Below are positions 17,434-27,626 of a stretch of DNA of 64,000 nucleotides, piece after piece. Origin of the DNA: Peristeroidobacter agariperforans (GTDB taxonomy: Bacteria > Pseudomonadota > Gammaproteobacteria > Steroidobacterales > Steroidobacteraceae). The notes under the pieces are model-generated. The model was given only the letters and a program-made list of their open reading frames with translations, did not search any database and was not told the origin of the DNA. Both the position numbers and the translations under genes were made by a program. Each line of letters opens with the position of its first letter. The first letter of the stretch is position 1. The DNA lies in NCBI RefSeq assembly GCF_004138335.1, contig NZ_RYFW01000001.1, forward strand, positions 2,501,244-2,565,243, written 5' to 3'.

Positions 17434-17672
17434 GGATTCCAAGGGGAAATAGCCGGACGCGCGAATGGTAGCCCATCACGGGCGCAAGCTGTCGCATGTC
17501 ACAGACTTAGTTCTGTTCACTGCCTTCATGAGGCCGTGAAAGGCATGAAATCTGCGTGTAAAGTGCCCGGCCGCGCCTGTGCTCGCCGCCGCGAACATGA
17601 GACGAATTCCGACGGGAAAGCCCTCGGAAGGGCATTTCGAGGCAGTTTTTGGCCTGGATGCGGCTTCGGCTG
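17434..17672. other. ispB-rplU divergent intergenic region
   Basis: Contains the inverted repeat at 17516-17548 and a second hairpin-prone segment near 17610-17650; no gene is supported. It should hold the ispB promoter. Confidence 0.5.
17516..17548. repeat. imperfect inverted repeat between ispB and rplU
   Basis: TTCACTGCCTT and AAGGCATGAA form arms around CATGAGGCCGTGA, with one mismatch. It may be an operator or a leader hairpin for ispB; no known motif was recognised. Confidence 0.4.
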
Positions 17673-17701
17673 TTGCTTAGAACCCGTCCGCTCCGTACAC
17701 T
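17673..17701 (+). promoter_or_regulatory. probable sigma70 promoter of rplU-rpmA
   Basis: TTGCTT (17673-17678), spacer of 17 bases, TACACT (17696-17701), ~50 bases before the rplU ATG. Spacing is optimal and the hexamers are close to consensus. Confidence 0.55.
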
Positions 17702-17752
17702 TCACGCCCTTTTCAGCCGGGGTCTTCCCGGTCCCCGGAGCTTGGGTCAAAC

Positions 17753-18067
17753 ATGTACGCCGTCATTTCCACGGGTGGTAAGCAGTATCGCGTCAGCGAA
17801 GGCCAGGTCGTGCGCGTCGAGAAGCTCGATGCCGAGGCTGGCGCCAATGTCGAGTTCGACAAGGTGCTGCTGGTCGGTTCGGGCGATCAGGTCAAGATCG
17901 GCGCGCCGTTCCTGAGCGGCGGCAAGGTGACTGGCACCGTGCAGAGCCACGGCAAGGGCGATAAGAAAGTCATCGTCAAATTCCGTCGCCGCAAGCATTA
18001 CCTGCGCCAGGGCACGCACCGTCAGCCGTTCACGGAAGTGAAGGTGACGGGCATCGTCGGCGGCTAA
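17753..18067 (+). CDS. rplU: 50S ribosomal protein L21
   Basis: 104 residues, full length. [25 protein letters not shown] at the start and a basic C-terminal [10 protein letters not shown] segment with [14 protein letters not shown] are diagnostic. It binds 23S rRNA near L20 in the large subunit. rpmA follows after 30 bases and a strong terminator lies after rpmA, so the pair forms the usual two-gene operon with obgE behind. Confidence 0.98.
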   Translation: MYAVISTGGKQYRVSEGQVVRVEKLDAEAGANVEFDKVLLVGSGDQVKIGAPFLSGGKVTGTVQSHGKGDKKVIVKFRRRKHYLRQGTHRQPFTEVKVTGIVGG

Positions 18068-18097
18068 CCCTTTTATTGATTTTGGAGAGCACACGCC

Positions 18098-18355
18098 ATG
18101 GCACATAAAAAGGCAGGCGGCAGTACCAAGAACGGCCGCGATTCAGAGTCCAAGCGACTCGGTATCAAGAAGTTTGGCGGCGAGCACGTGATCGCCGGCA
18201 ACATCCTCGTCCGCCAGCGCGGCACTGTGTATCGCGCCGGTGACGGCGTCGGCACCGGCACGGACTACACCCTGTTCGCGACGACCGAAGGTCGCGTGGT
18301 GTTCCGCAAGCGCGGCGTCGAGCAGAAGACGTTCGTGAGTGTCGTCTCCGAGTAA
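18098..18355 (+). CDS. rpmA: 50S ribosomal protein L27
   Basis: 85 residues beginning [22 protein letters not shown], with [17 protein letters not shown] in the centre. The N-terminal tail reaches the peptidyl transferase centre in known structures. There is no Firmicute-type N-terminal extension, so no processing is expected. Followed after 26 bases by an intrinsic terminator. Confidence 0.98.
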   Translation: MAHKKAGGSTKNGRDSESKRLGIKKFGGEHVIAGNILVRQRGTVYRAGDGVGTGTDYTLFATTEGRVVFRKRGVEQKTFVSVVSE

Positions 18356-18381
18356 TCGGGACAGCGCTTTCGCAAGACCGA

Positions 18382-18413
18382 AAGAGCCCCGGCCCGCGCC
18401 GGGGCTCTTTTTT
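18382..18413 (+). terminator. intrinsic terminator after rpmA
   Basis: A 12-base-pair stem AAGAGCCCCGGC / GCCGGGGCTCTT with a four-base loop, followed by a run of T. It separates rplU-rpmA from obgE at least partly. Confidence 0.9.
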
Positions 18414-18442
18414 TAAGCCCTCCGCGCACCCAAACTAGCAAC

Positions 18443-19480
18443 ATGCGTTTCGTCGACGAAGCCACGATCAAGGTTCAAGCCGGTAACGGCGGGCGCGGCT
18501 GCGCGAGCTTTCGTCGCGAGAAGTTCATTCCGTTCGGCGGCCCCGACGGCGGCGATGGCGGCAAGGGCGCGGACATCTATCTTGTCGGCAAGGCCGGTAT
18601 CAACACGCTCGCCGACTTTCGCTACAACCGCGCCTTCCGGGCGCCGCATGGCACCGCAGGCTCGGGCAATGACTGCACCGGCGCTAGTGGCACCGACCTG
18701 ATCGTCGAAGTGCCGATTGGCACTGTGGTCATCGATGTGGACACGGAAGAGCAGCTGGGGGACATCACCGAACCGGGCCAGCGCTTGCTGGTCGGCAAGG
18801 GCGGCAAGGGCGGTTGGGGCAACACGCGGTTCAAATCCAGCACCAATCGCACGCCGCGCAAGGCGATGCCCGGTCTTCCGGGCGAGAAGCGCGATCTTCG
18901 GCTGGAGCTGAAAGTCATGGCCGACATCGGGCTGCTCGGATTGCCGAATGCCGGTAAATCAACGCTGATTCGTGCGGTTTCGGCGGCGAAGCCGAAAGTT
19001 GCCGACTATCCGTTCACAACGCTGCACCCGAACCTCGGTGTGGTCCGAGTCGGTGTCCATCGCAGCTTTGTCATGGCGGACATCCCGGGTCTGATCGAAG
19101 GTGCGGCCGAAGGCGCGGGCCTTGGAATTCAGTTCCTGAAGCACCTCCAGCGCACCCGAGTGCTGCTGCACCTGATCGACGTGAGCCCACCCGATCCGGA
19201 GGCCGATCCGGTGAAGGATGCCCGCTCGATCATCGCCGAATTGAAGAAGTTCAGCGCCGAGTTGGCGGAGAAAGAGCGCTGGCTGGTGCTGAACAAGGTG
19301 GACCTGTTGCCCGCGGATCAGGCCGATAAGGTCTGCAAGGACATTGTCCGTCGGCTGCGCTGGAAGGGGCCGGTGTATCGGATCTCGGGGCTCGCGCATC
19401 TGGGTACGCAAGAGCTGTGCGAGTCCATCATGAAGCGGCTGGAAGAGATCGACGCGCCGAGCGAGGCGGAGGCCGGCTAA
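18443..19480 (+). CDS. obgE: ribosome-associated GTPase Obg
   Basis: 345 residues; a GTPase involved in late 50S assembly and stress signalling. The glycine-rich Obg domain occupies ~1-158 ([27 protein letters not shown]). The G domain shows G1 [10 protein letters not shown]3 DIPGLIEGA and G4 NKVD. There is no long C-terminal acidic tail beyond the short [12 protein letters not shown]. Position after rpmA is conserved in gammaproteobacteria. A two-way terminator follows. Confidence 0.97.
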   Translation: MRFVDEATIKVQAGNGGRGCASFRREKFIPFGGPDGGDGGKGADIYLVGKAGINTLADFRYNRAFRAPHGTAGSGNDCTGASGTDLIVEVPIGTVVIDVDTEEQLGDITEPGQRLLVGKGGKGGWGNTRFKSSTNRTPRKAMPGLPGEKRDLRLELKVMADIGLLGLPNAGKSTLIRAVSAAKPKVADYPFTTLHPNLGVVRVGVHRSFVMADIPGLIEGAAEGAGLGIQFLKHLQRTRVLLHLIDVSPPDPEADPVKDARSIIAELKKFSAELAEKERWLVLNKVDLLPADQADKVCKDIVRRLRWKGPVYRISGLAHLGTQELCESIMKRLEEIDAPSEAEAG

Positions 19481-19509
19481 ACACGTCCATCCAAGCGGTG
19501 GCGCCAAAT

Positions 19510-19538
19510 AAAAAAGCCGGGCAAAGCCCGGCTTTTTT
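19510..19538. terminator. bidirectional intrinsic terminator between obgE and rpsT
   Basis: AAAAAGCCGGGC, loop AAA, GCCCGGCTTTTTT: an A-run before and a T-run after the stem, so it can end transcripts from both converging genes. Confidence 0.9.
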
Positions 19539-19560
19539 GCATTCGAGTTCAGCTGTCGGC

Positions 19561-19830
19561 TTAGCCGGCCGACGTTTCCTTCACGCGCGCATTCAAGGCG
19601 CTCTTATGGCGAGAAGCCTTGTTGCGATGGATCAGGCCCTTGTTCACGGCCGAGTCGATGATCGGGCCGGCGGCCTTCAACTTGGCGACGGCGGTTTCTT
19701 TGTCGCCGGCTTCCACCGCATTCACGACGCCCTTGATGGCAGTACGCAGCTTCGAGCGGCCAGCCACGTTACGGGCACGGCGCTTGACGGTCTGGCGGGC
19801 GCGCTTTTCGGCGGACTTGATATTGGCCAC
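19561..19830 (-). CDS. rpsT: 30S ribosomal protein S20
   Basis: 89 residues, very basic, starting MANIKSAEKRARQTVKRRAR and containing HRNKASRHKSALNARV near the end. It binds 16S rRNA at the base of the body of the small subunit. Divergent from murJ, as in many gammaproteobacteria. Full family length. Confidence 0.98.
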   Translation of the reverse strand: MANIKSAEKRARQTVKRRARNVAGRSKLRTAIKGVVNAVEAGDKETAVAKLKAAGPIIDSAVNKGLIHRNKASRHKSALNARVKETSAG

Positions 19831-20099
19831 GGTCGTGAAGGCTCCAAAAAAGAGGCCGCGAATTCTGCCGGCCGATCAGCCGTAAGGCAAGGGCAAAGTG
19901 CTTCCGAACCACGAATTTTGACCAGTTCAGGCCATCGCCGCCAGCATTGACCTGATTTTGCCCTCTCAGCGGACGCTTATCGCCCGTCGTTCGCCATAGT
20001 CCGGAGCGAGGCTGGAAGTCCGTCAGCGCTGACTGACGTCCGGTACCATTGCCGCCCCATGACCCCAGCCTCGCCCACCTCGCTCGAGCCCGGCCACCC

Positions 20100-21683
20100 A
20101 TGAGCCGCGGCTTTTTTCGTAGCACCGCCATCGTCGGAATTACCACGCTGCTGTCCCGGATCACGGGGCTGGTGCGGGACGTCGTCCAGGCCGTGATGAT
20201 CCCGGCGGTGTATCTGGAGGTGTACGTCCTCGCCAATCAGATCCCCAACCTGCTGCGACGATTGTTTGCCGAAGGTGCGTTCTCGCAGGCCTTCGTGCCG
20301 GTGGTCGCCGAGTACAAGGCGAATCGCTCAAAAGAAGATGTGCGCGAGCTGGTCGACTCCGTCTCCGGCACGTTGGGCGCATTTCTCGCCGTCGTTTCGG
20401 TGATCGGCGTGATCGCCGCGCCGGTCATCGTGGCCGTCTGCGCGCCGGGTTTCACCACGAAAGAGGTGGGCCAGTTCGGACTTGCCGTGGAGATGCTTCG
20501 CTGGACGTTTCCTTATCTGCTGTTCGTCTCTCTGACTGCGCTCGCCGGCGGCGTGCTCAACAGCTATCAACAGTTCGCGCTGCCGGCATTCACGTCGGTG
20601 GTGCTGAACATCGTTTTGATCGTATTCGCGGCGTATGTATCGCCGTACTTCGAGACGCCGGTCGTGGCGCTCGCCGTCGGGGTGTTCGTCGGTGGCGTGA
20701 TCCAGCTGATCATTCAAATCCCGGCGTTGATCAAGCTCGGCGTGATCCGTCGTCCGCACTGGAATTGGCAGCACGAGGCCGTAAAGCGCATTGCCCGGCT
20801 CATGGGGCCGGCCATCGTCGGCTCATCGATGGGGCAGCTCAGCGTAATGATCAGCTCGGGTATCGCCTCGTTGCTGGCGGACGGCAGCATGACGTGGCTG
20901 TACTACGCGGACCGCTTGGTCGAGTTTCCGCTCGGCGTGTTCAGCATTGCGCTTGCCACCGTGATCCTGCCGAGCTTGTCGTCCCAGCACGCGCGCAAGT
21001 CACCGGATGAATTTTCGGCGACGCTCGCGTGGGCGGTGCGTCTGGTCTGTCTTATCGTGATCCCGGCGTCCGTCGCGATGTTCGCGATGTCGGGGCCGTT
21101 GACCGTCGCACTGCTGCACTATGGCCAGTTCAAGGCCACAGACGTTGTGATGACGCGCATGGCGCTGATGGCCTTTTCCCTGGCGCTGCTCGGTTGGAGC
21201 CTGATCAAGGTGCTCGCGACCGGCTACTACGCCCAGCAAAACACCAAAGGTCCGGTGAAGGTCGCGATGCGTGCGCTCGGCGTGACGATGGTCCTGAATG
21301 TGATTGTGGTCGTCGCGCTATGGCTGACCGGAAACCTCAAGACACCGGGTGCGCACACGCTGCTCGCCCTGACCAACGGCGTCGGCGCCATCATGAATGC
21401 CGGCTTGCTCTATCTGGGGCTATTGCGCAGCCAGGTCCTCCGGCGCGGCCAGGCCATGCGGGGTCTGCTGATCCGCATCGCGCTGGCGAGCGCCCTCATG
21501 GCCGCGTTCCTGTGGTGGTTCGGCGGCGATATCGCCACCTGGCTGGTCACCCCGACTCTCCAGCGCGTGGTGTGGCTGGCCGGACTGGTGGTCGGCGGAA
21601 TCGGGGTTTATTTTGCGGCGTTGTGGGTGATGGGCGTACGCGCCGGCCAGTTCCGACTGCAGTCGCCCGCGACTTCCCTATAA
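20100..21683 (+). CDS. murJ: lipid II flippase MurJ
   Basis: 527 residues, integral membrane protein with about 14 hydrophobic segments; moves lipid II across the inner membrane for peptidoglycan synthesis. The start MSRGFFRSTAIVGITTLLSRITGLVRDVV at the ATG 20100 is typical; the longer frame from TTG 20049 is not needed. RRLFAEGAFSQAFVPV is a MurJ signature. It heads the chain murJ-ribF-ileS-lspA-ispH. Confidence 0.96.
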   Translation: MSRGFFRSTAIVGITTLLSRITGLVRDVVQAVMIPAVYLEVYVLANQIPNLLRRLFAEGAFSQAFVPVVAEYKANRSKEDVRELVDSVSGTLGAFLAVVSVIGVIAAPVIVAVCAPGFTTKEVGQFGLAVEMLRWTFPYLLFVSLTALAGGVLNSYQQFALPAFTSVVLNIVLIVFAAYVSPYFETPVVALAVGVFVGGVIQLIIQIPALIKLGVIRRPHWNWQHEAVKRIARLMGPAIVGSSMGQLSVMISSGIASLLADGSMTWLYYADRLVEFPLGVFSIALATVILPSLSSQHARKSPDEFSATLAWAVRLVCLIVIPASVAMFAMSGPLTVALLHYGQFKATDVVMTRMALMAFSLALLGWSLIKVLATGYYAQQNTKGPVKVAMRALGVTMVLNVIVVVALWLTGNLKTPGAHTLLALTNGVGAIMNAGLLYLGLLRSQVLRRGQAMRGLLIRIALASALMAAFLWWFGGDIATWLVTPTLQRVVWLAGLVVGGIGVYFAALWVMGVRAGQFRLQSPATSL

Positions 21684-21748
21684 TGCTTCACTTCATGTGG
21701 ACCGTCGGTTCACCTTAATCCTTGGACTTGCGGAGCACGAGGGCCGCG

Positions 21749-22681
21749 GTGGAGCTCATTCGGGGCCTTTATAACCTGCGTGCCGGGCAGCGGGGCTGCG
21801 TGCTGACGATCGGGGCGTTCGACGGCATCCACGTCGGGCATCAGGAGATGATCCGCGTGCTGCGCGAGCGCGCCGCGGAGCACGGCTTTCCGGCCGCCTT
21901 GATGTCGTTCGAGCCGACGCCGCGCGAGTTTTTTGCCAAAGGCACGCCGCCGGCCCGGCTGACCCGGTTTCGCGAGAAGTTCGAAGCGCTGGAGCGCTAC
22001 GGGGTCGACCGTTTCGTCTGCCTGCGCTTCAACGAGCGCATGCGTCGGCTCGGCCGCGAAGAGTTCGTGAGCGAGGTACTGGTAAAAGCGCTCGGCGTCC
22101 GCCACATCGTAGTAGGGCACGATTTCCGCTTCGGGCGCGACAACCAGGGTGACATCGCCTGTTTGCGCGCGCTTGGAGCGGCAGCTGGCTTCGAGGTCAC
22201 CGAGGTGCCGGCCTTCGAGATCGACGGTGAGCGCGTCAGCAGCTCCGGGATCCGTGAGGCGCTGGCGATCGGCGACATGGCGAAGGCGGCGAAGCTGCTC
22301 GGTCGTCCCTATCGGATGACCGGCAAGGTGATTCATGGCGAGAAGCTGGGCCGCAAGCTGGGCTTTCCGACCGCGAACCTGCGCTTGCACCGGCGCGCGA
22401 CGCCGCTGGCCGGGATATTCGCGATTCGAGTGACGGGCGCTGGACTGAAAGATGCGCCGGGTGTTGCGAGCCTCGGCACGCGTCCGGCTGTGAACGGCAA
22501 GGAACTGCTGCTGGAAGCCCACGTGTTCGACTTCGAGGGCGACTTGTATCGCCAGCACGTGCACGTTGACTTCATCGCCTACCTGCGCGCGGAGCGCTGG
22601 TTCGCCGATATGGATGCGTTGATCGAGCAGATGAATCGAGACGCCGCGCAGGCGCGGCAGATACTAGCGGTTGGCGGTTAG
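21749..22681 (+). CDS. ribF: bifunctional riboflavin kinase / FAD synthetase
   Basis: 311 residues from GTG 21749 (reads MELIRGLYNL, like known RibF starts; GAGG lies upstream). The N-terminal FMN adenylyltransferase part has TIGAFDGIHVGHQEMI (HxGH-type nucleotide-binding motif) and VVGHDFRFGRDNQGD. The C-terminal riboflavin kinase part has GKVIHGEKLGRKLGFPTANL. It makes FMN and FAD. The last codons and the stop are built from a GCGGTT-type heptad array (22667-22694), so a repeat has shaped the C-terminus. Confidence 0.96.
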   Translation: MELIRGLYNLRAGQRGCVLTIGAFDGIHVGHQEMIRVLRERAAEHGFPAALMSFEPTPREFFAKGTPPARLTRFREKFEALERYGVDRFVCLRFNERMRRLGREEFVSEVLVKALGVRHIVVGHDFRFGRDNQGDIACLRALGAAAGFEVTEVPAFEIDGERVSSSGIREALAIGDMAKAAKLLGRPYRMTGKVIHGEKLGRKLGFPTANLRLHRRATPLAGIFAIRVTGAGLKDAPGVASLGTRPAVNGKELLLEAHVFDFEGDLYRQHVHVDFIAYLRAERWFADMDALIEQMNRDAAQARQILAVGG

Positions 22682-22814
22682 CGGTTCGCGGTTAGTGAAG
22701 AGAGATGCTTTTGTATGAACGCTTACATGATTACCTTGCGAATTCCGGCCGCATGCGCGCGGCGTAGCCGCGTCTGCACCAACCGCCAACCGCGAACCGC
22801 CAACCGCTAACCGC
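22667..22814. repeat. inverted heptad-repeat element between ribF and ileS
   Basis: Left array 22667-22694: four units GCGGTTG, GCGGTTA, GCGGTTC, GCGGTTA. Right array 22780-22814: five units of the reverse complement type (CAACCGC, CAACCGC, GAACCGC, CAACCGC, TAACCGC). The arms face each other across 85 bases and could form a long hairpin in the transcript just ahead of ileS. It resembles a REP/MITE-like intergenic element. Confidence 0.75.
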
Positions 22815-22823
22815 TTTTCCCGT

Positions 22824-25628
22824 ATGGACTATAAGCAAACCATCAACCTGCCCCAGACCGACTTCCCGATGAAGGCGGACCTTGCCCGTCGTGAGCCGGA
22901 CATTCTCAAGCGTTGGGAAGAAACCCAGACGTATCAGAAGCTGCGCGAGATCGCGAAGGGCCGGCCCACGTTCATTCTCCAGGACGGTCCGCCGTACGCG
23001 AACGGTGCGATTCACCTTGGCCACGCCATCAACAAGGTCTTGAAGGACATCGTCGTCAAGTCGCGCTCGATGGACGGCTTCGACGCGCCTTACGTGCCCG
23101 GCTGGGATTGTCACGGGCTGCCGATCGAACATCAGATCGAGAAGACGCGTGGCAAGGAAGTGAAGGCGCTCGATCCTCGCGCGTTCCGTCAGGCGTGCCG
23201 CGAATTCGCGCAGTCACAGATCAATGGCCAGCGTGAGGACTTCAAACGTCTGGGCGTGATGGGCGATTGGGATCGCCCGTACATCACGATGGCGCCGAAG
23301 TACGAGGCCGAACAGCTGCGCTCGTTCGCGGAGATCCTGCGCAACGGTCACGTCTACAAAGGGTTGAAGCCGGTGCACTGGTGTCTCGACTGCCGCTCGG
23401 CGCTCGCCGAGGCGGAAGTCGAGTACGAAGACAAAGTCTCGCCGGCCATCGATGTGCGTTTCGCGGTCAAGGATTCTGCCGATCTTGCGAAGCGCTTCGG
23501 CGTGCCTGGGTTGAAGTCGCCTGCGAGCGTGATCATCTGGACGACGACGCCTTGGACGCTGCCTGCCAACCAGGCCGTCGCGCTCGGGCCCGAGTTTCGT
23601 TACACGTTGGTCGACACCGGCGCCGAGTTGTTGGTGCTGGCGAGTTCGCTCGTCGACGCGGTGACCAAGCGCGCGGGCGTCGAGAACGTCACGCGGCTTG
23701 CTGAGGTCGAGGGCGCTAAGCTCGAAGGCGTGAAGCTGCAGCACCCGTTCTACGAGCGCGTCGTGCCAATCATCCTCGGCGATCACGTCACGATCGACGA
23801 TGGCACAGGCGCTGTGCACACGGCCCCCGGCCACGGTGCGGAAGACTTCGAAGTCGGCTTGAAGTACAAGCTCGAGGTCTACAACCCGGTCGGCAGCGAC
23901 GGCCGCTTCGTCGCCGGCACGCCGATCTTCGAGGGCGAGCGGGTCTTCGATGCGAACAAACATGTGATCGAAGTGCTGAAAGAGCGCGGCGCTCTGTTGC
24001 ACGAGACCAAGCTCAATCACCGTTACGCGCATTGCTGGCGTCACAAGACGCCGGTGATCTATCGCGCAACGGCGCAGTGGTTCATCAGTATGGAACAGGC
24101 GGGGCTGCGCAAAGGCGCGCTGCGCGAGATCGCGAAAGTGAAGTGGGTGCCGGGCTGGGGCGAGAACCGCATCAACAGCATGATCGCCGATCGTCCGGAC
24201 TGGTGTATCTCCCGTCAGCGCGCGTGGGGCGTGCCGCTCGCTTTGTTTACTCACAAGGCGACGGGCGAATTGCACCCGCGCACGGTCGAATTGCTAGAAG
24301 ACGTGGCGAAGCTCGTCGAGCAGGGCGGTATCGACGCCTGGTTCGATCTCGATCCGGCGGTGCTGCTGGGCGGTGAGGCCGCGGAATACGAGAAAGTCCC
24401 CGACATCATGGACGTTTGGTTCGACTCCGGCAGTGCTCACCACTGTGTGCCGAAGATGCACCCCGACGTGAAAGATCCCGCCGATTTGTATCTCGAAGGC
24501 TCGGATCAGCATCGCGGCTGGTTCCACAGCTCGCTGCTCACGTCGGTTGCTCAGCACGATCGCGCGCCCTACAAGGCCGTGCTCACGCACGGCTTCACGA
24601 TCGACGACAAGGGGCGCAAGATGTCCAAGTCGCTCGGCAACGTCGTCGTGCCGCAGAAGGTCATCGGCACGCTCGGCGCCGACGTGCTGCGCTTGTGGAT
24701 CGCGGCCACCGACTACGCGAACGAAATGGCGCTGTCGGATGAAATCTTGAAGCGCGTCGCCGAGTCGTACCGGCGCATCCGTAACACGGCGCGTTTCCTG
24801 CTGGGCAATCTCGATGGCTTCGATCCGGCGACGGACAAAGTACCGGTGTCGGAGATGGTTGCGGTCGATCGCTGGGCCGTGTGGCGCACGCACCAGTTGC
24901 AGGAAGAAGTGATCGCGGCGTATCGCAGCTATCAGTTCCACCTCATCTATCAGAAAGTGCACAACTTCTGCAGCGTCGACCTGGGTGGTTTCTATCTCGA
25001 TATCACCAAGGACCGCGTGTACACGACGGGCAAGAAGAGTCTGCCGCGCCGCTCGGCGCAGACGGCGATGTTTTATATCGCCGAAGCGCTGGCGCGCTGG
25101 CTTGCGCCGATCCTGTCGTTCACGGCCGAGGAGATCTGGCGTTACATGCCCGGTGCGCGTAGCGAGTCGGTGTTCTTCAATACCTTCTTCGAGTTCCCGA
25201 AAGAGCTGACGCAGCCGCCCACCATCGATTGGGATGCGATCCTCAATGTTCGTAGCGCCATCTCACGTGAGCTCGAGAAGCTGCGTAACGCGGGCTCGAT
25301 CGGCGCGCCGCTCGATGCGGAAGTGGACGTGTACACGAAGGGGCCGTTGCTGGAGACGTTGCAGTCGTTCGGCGAGGAACTTCGCTTCGTGTTCATCACT
25401 TCAGCTGCGCGGGCGCATTCCGCCGACAGCCGGCCCGCCGATGCGGTGGCGGCGGTGGAGGGCGAGGGCAACACGACCTGGATCGCGGTGAAGCCGACGA
25501 CGGCGACCAAGTGCGTGCGCTGCTGGCACAAGCGTCCGGATGTGGGGCAGCACCCGAACCATCCGGAACTTTGCGGCCGCTGCGTGACCAACGTAGACGG
25601 GCCCGGCGAACAGCGGCGCTTTACTTGA
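22824..25628 (+). CDS. ileS: isoleucyl-tRNA synthetase
   Basis: 934 residues. HIGH-type motif in [20 protein letters not shown] motif in [10 protein letters not shown], an inserted CP1 editing domain ([16 protein letters not shown]), and a C-terminal zinc site CVRCW...CGRC. It charges tRNA-Ile. The ATG at 22824 has no good ribosome site upstream; the heptad array lies ten bases before it, which may influence expression. lspA follows after ten bases. Confidence 0.98.
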   Translation: MDYKQTINLPQTDFPMKADLARREPDILKRWEETQTYQKLREIAKGRPTFILQDGPPYANGAIHLGHAINKVLKDIVVKSRSMDGFDAPYVPGWDCHGLPIEHQIEKTRGKEVKALDPRAFRQACREFAQSQINGQREDFKRLGVMGDWDRPYITMAPKYEAEQLRSFAEILRNGHVYKGLKPVHWCLDCRSALAEAEVEYEDKVSPAIDVRFAVKDSADLAKRFGVPGLKSPASVIIWTTTPWTLPANQAVALGPEFRYTLVDTGAELLVLASSLVDAVTKRAGVENVTRLAEVEGAKLEGVKLQHPFYERVVPIILGDHVTIDDGTGAVHTAPGHGAEDFEVGLKYKLEVYNPVGSDGRFVAGTPIFEGERVFDANKHVIEVLKERGALLHETKLNHRYAHCWRHKTPVIYRATAQWFISMEQAGLRKGALREIAKVKWVPGWGENRINSMIADRPDWCISRQRAWGVPLALFTHKATGELHPRTVELLEDVAKLVEQGGIDAWFDLDPAVLLGGEAAEYEKVPDIMDVWFDSGSAHHCVPKMHPDVKDPADLYLEGSDQHRGWFHSSLLTSVAQHDRAPYKAVLTHGFTIDDKGRKMSKSLGNVVVPQKVIGTLGADVLRLWIAATDYANEMALSDEILKRVAESYRRIRNTARFLLGNLDGFDPATDKVPVSEMVAVDRWAVWRTHQLQEEVIAAYRSYQFHLIYQKVHNFCSVDLGGFYLDITKDRVYTTGKKSLPRRSAQTAMFYIAEALARWLAPILSFTAEEIWRYMPGARSESVFFNTFFEFPKELTQPPTIDWDAILNVRSAISRELEKLRNAGSIGAPLDAEVDVYTKGPLLETLQSFGEELRFVFITSAARAHSADSRPADAVAAVEGEGNTTWIAVKPTTATKCVRCWHKRPDVGQHPNHPELCGRCVTNVDGPGEQRRFT

Positions 25629-25638
25629 GGTCGATGCA

Positions 25639-26187
25639 ATGACCAACCCTTTGGCGAAAGTCTGGTTCACGCCCACGCGCGGCGGCAGCAACTGGCTGTG
25701 GCTGTCTTTTTTCGTGGTGATCCTCGATCAGGCGACCAAGGCGCTGGTCATCAGCACCGTGAAATTCCAGGACAGCATTTCGCTGCTGCCCATCCTCGAC
25801 ATCGTGTACCTGGAGAACACCGGCGCGGCGTTCAGCATCCTGGCGGAGGCATCGGGCTGGCAGCGATGGTTCTTCATCACGCTCGCGGTGGTGGTGAGCT
25901 TGACGTTGATGATCTGGCTGCGGCGCATTCGCGCGGATCAGACCGTTCTTGCGATCGGGCTGTCGCTGGTGCTCGGCGGCGCGCTCGGCAATGTGATCGA
26001 TCGCGTCATGCACGGCTACGTCGTGGATTTCATTTACTTCAACTGGCGCACGTGGGATTTCCCGGCGTTCAATATCGCCGACACGGCGATCTCCATCGGC
26101 GCCGCTTGTCTGCTCATCGATGCGTTCCTCGAAAGCGGGCAGGACCGTCGCCCCGCCGACGGCACTCCCCAGGCGCCGACCAAGTAA
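25639..26187 (+). CDS. lspA: prolipoprotein signal peptidase II
   Basis: 182 residues with four membrane segments; cleaves lipoprotein signal peptides before the lipidated Cys. The catalytic aspartates lie in [16 protein letters not shown] and [23 protein letters not shown] is also typical. It has a short hydrophilic tail ([12 protein letters not shown]). No fkpB lies between it and ispH, unlike in Escherichia or Pseudomonas. Confidence 0.97.
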   Translation: MTNPLAKVWFTPTRGGSNWLWLSFFVVILDQATKALVISTVKFQDSISLLPILDIVYLENTGAAFSILAEASGWQRWFFITLAVVVSLTLMIWLRRIRADQTVLAIGLSLVLGGALGNVIDRVMHGYVVDFIYFNWRTWDFPAFNIADTAISIGAACLLIDAFLESGQDRRPADGTPQAPTK

Positions 26188-26200
26188 TATCGAGCAAGTG

Positions 26201-27154
26201 ATGCAGATTCTCCTCGCCAACCCCCGCGGTTTCTGTGCCGGTGTCGATCGGGCCATCGACATCGTCGAGCGCGCGATCGAGCTGTTCGGTGCGCCGATCT
26301 ATGTGCGGCACGAAGTGGTTCACAACCGCTACGTGGTCGAACGTTTGCGCAGCCTGGGGGCGGTGTTCGTCGAAGAGCTGGATGAAGTGCCGGACGACGC
26401 GACCGTGATCTTCAGCGCGCACGGCGTGGCGCGTGCGGTTCAAGAAGAAGCGCGTCGTCGCGATTTGAAAGTGTTCGATGCGACCTGCCCGCTGGTGACC
26501 AAGGTGCACATGGAAGTCTCGCGTTATGCGCGCGAAGGCCGCGAGGTGATCCTCATCGGTCACGAAGGTCATCCCGAAGTCGAAGGCACGATGGGGCAGT
26601 TCGATACTCAGTTCGGCGGTCGCATCGTGCTGGTCGAGACGCCGGAGGATGTGGACCGGCTCGAGATCAAAGATGCGGATCGGCTGGCGTTCGTGACACA
26701 GACGACGTTGTCGGTCGACGATACGCAGAAAGTGGTCGATGCTCTACGACGTCGCTTCCCGACGCTCACGACGCCGCGCAAGGAAGATATTTGCTACGCC
26801 ACGCAGAATCGTCAGGACGCAGTGAAGCGCCTGGTCGAACGTTGCGACATCATCCTGGTGGTGGGCTCGCCGAGCAGCTCGAACTCGAACCGCCTGCGCG
26901 AGATCGCGGAGAAGGCGGGTATCCCCGGCTATTTGATCGATGGTCCGGAAGACATGAAGCGCGAGTGGTTCGAAGGCAAGCGCGTCGCGGGTGTGACTGC
27001 GGGTGCGTCGGCGCCGGAAGTACTCGTCGAACGAGTGGTCGCGCGGCTGAGAGAATGGGGCGGTCAACTCCCCGAGAACCTGCAAGGGCAGGTGGAGAAT
27101 GTCGTGTTCAGCCTGCCAAGAGAGCTGAGAGAAAAACAGCGGCCCGCTATCTGA
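26201..27154 (+). CDS. ispH: 4-hydroxy-3-methylbut-2-enyl diphosphate reductase
   Basis: 317 residues from ATG 26201 ([15 protein letters not shown]). The last enzyme of the MEP isoprenoid pathway, reducing HMBPP to IPP and DMAPP through a [4Fe-4S] cluster held by cysteines in GFCAGV, DATCPLV and [17 protein letters not shown] near the C-terminus is a substrate-binding segment. The 3' end overlaps the convergent pilV-like gene by eight bases. Confidence 0.97.
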   Translation: MQILLANPRGFCAGVDRAIDIVERAIELFGAPIYVRHEVVHNRYVVERLRSLGAVFVEELDEVPDDATVIFSAHGVARAVQEEARRRDLKVFDATCPLVTKVHMEVSRYAREGREVILIGHEGHPEVEGTMGQFDTQFGGRIVLVETPEDVDRLEIKDADRLAFVTQTTLSVDDTQKVVDALRRRFPTLTTPRKEDICYATQNRQDAVKRLVERCDIILVVGSPSSSNSNRLREIAEKAGIPGYLIDGPEDMKREWFEGKRVAGVTAGASAPEVLVERVVARLREWGGQLPENLQGQVENVVFSLPRELREKQRPAI

Positions 27155-27611
27155 TCTCTACCCGCGTCACATACGACGCCGCTCCCGTGCCGGGCGCTGA
27201 CCAGCTGACGGCGACGACGTAGCTCGCTGGCGTCATCGACGTATCCCGTGAGATCGAGCCCAGGCCGCTGGGCAATGAGCGTTCGACCTCGTCCTCCCAA
27301 CACGCGGCGATCTGTGCGGCCTTGTCTTGTGGCGTTCGCGTTTTCGCTTTGTCGCTGCAGATCACGCCGACCGTCGTCGCAAAGCCGTCTCGACCCTCGG
27401 GAGTCGTGCGAATGCGTTCAGCCATTTGCTCAGCAAGCTCCGCCGCTTGCAGCGGCAGGCGCGCGTCTGCGGGAATGTGAGTTTGATCCGAGTAAAGGGC
27501 CGCAATGCCGACGATGGCCACAGCCATGACCAATAAGGCGGCAAGAATCTCGACGATGTTGAAGCCACGCTCGCGGTAAGCGCCGCGCGAGGGCGTAATT
27601 GGTCCTCCCAT
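27147..27611 (-). CDS. pilV: type IV pilus minor pilin PilV-like
   Basis: 154 residues with a class III prepilin start: basic leader, then [26 protein letters not shown] (G/F cleavage site, E5, hydrophobic helix). The downstream region with [17 protein letters not shown] matches PilV of pilus priming complexes. It follows the FimT/GspH-like gene by 15 bases. The pilW-pilX-pilY1-pilE genes that normally accompany it are absent here, and the operon runs convergently into ispH. Confidence 0.8.
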   Translation of the reverse strand: MGGPITPSRGAYRERGFNIVEILAALLVMAVAIVGIAALYSDQTHIPADARLPLQAAELAEQMAERIRTTPEGRDGFATTVGVICSDKAKTRTPQDKAAQIAACWEDEVERSLPSGLGSISRDTSMTPASYVVAVSWSAPGTGAASYVTRVEIR

Positions 27612-27626
27612 ACGCGCGCATGATGG

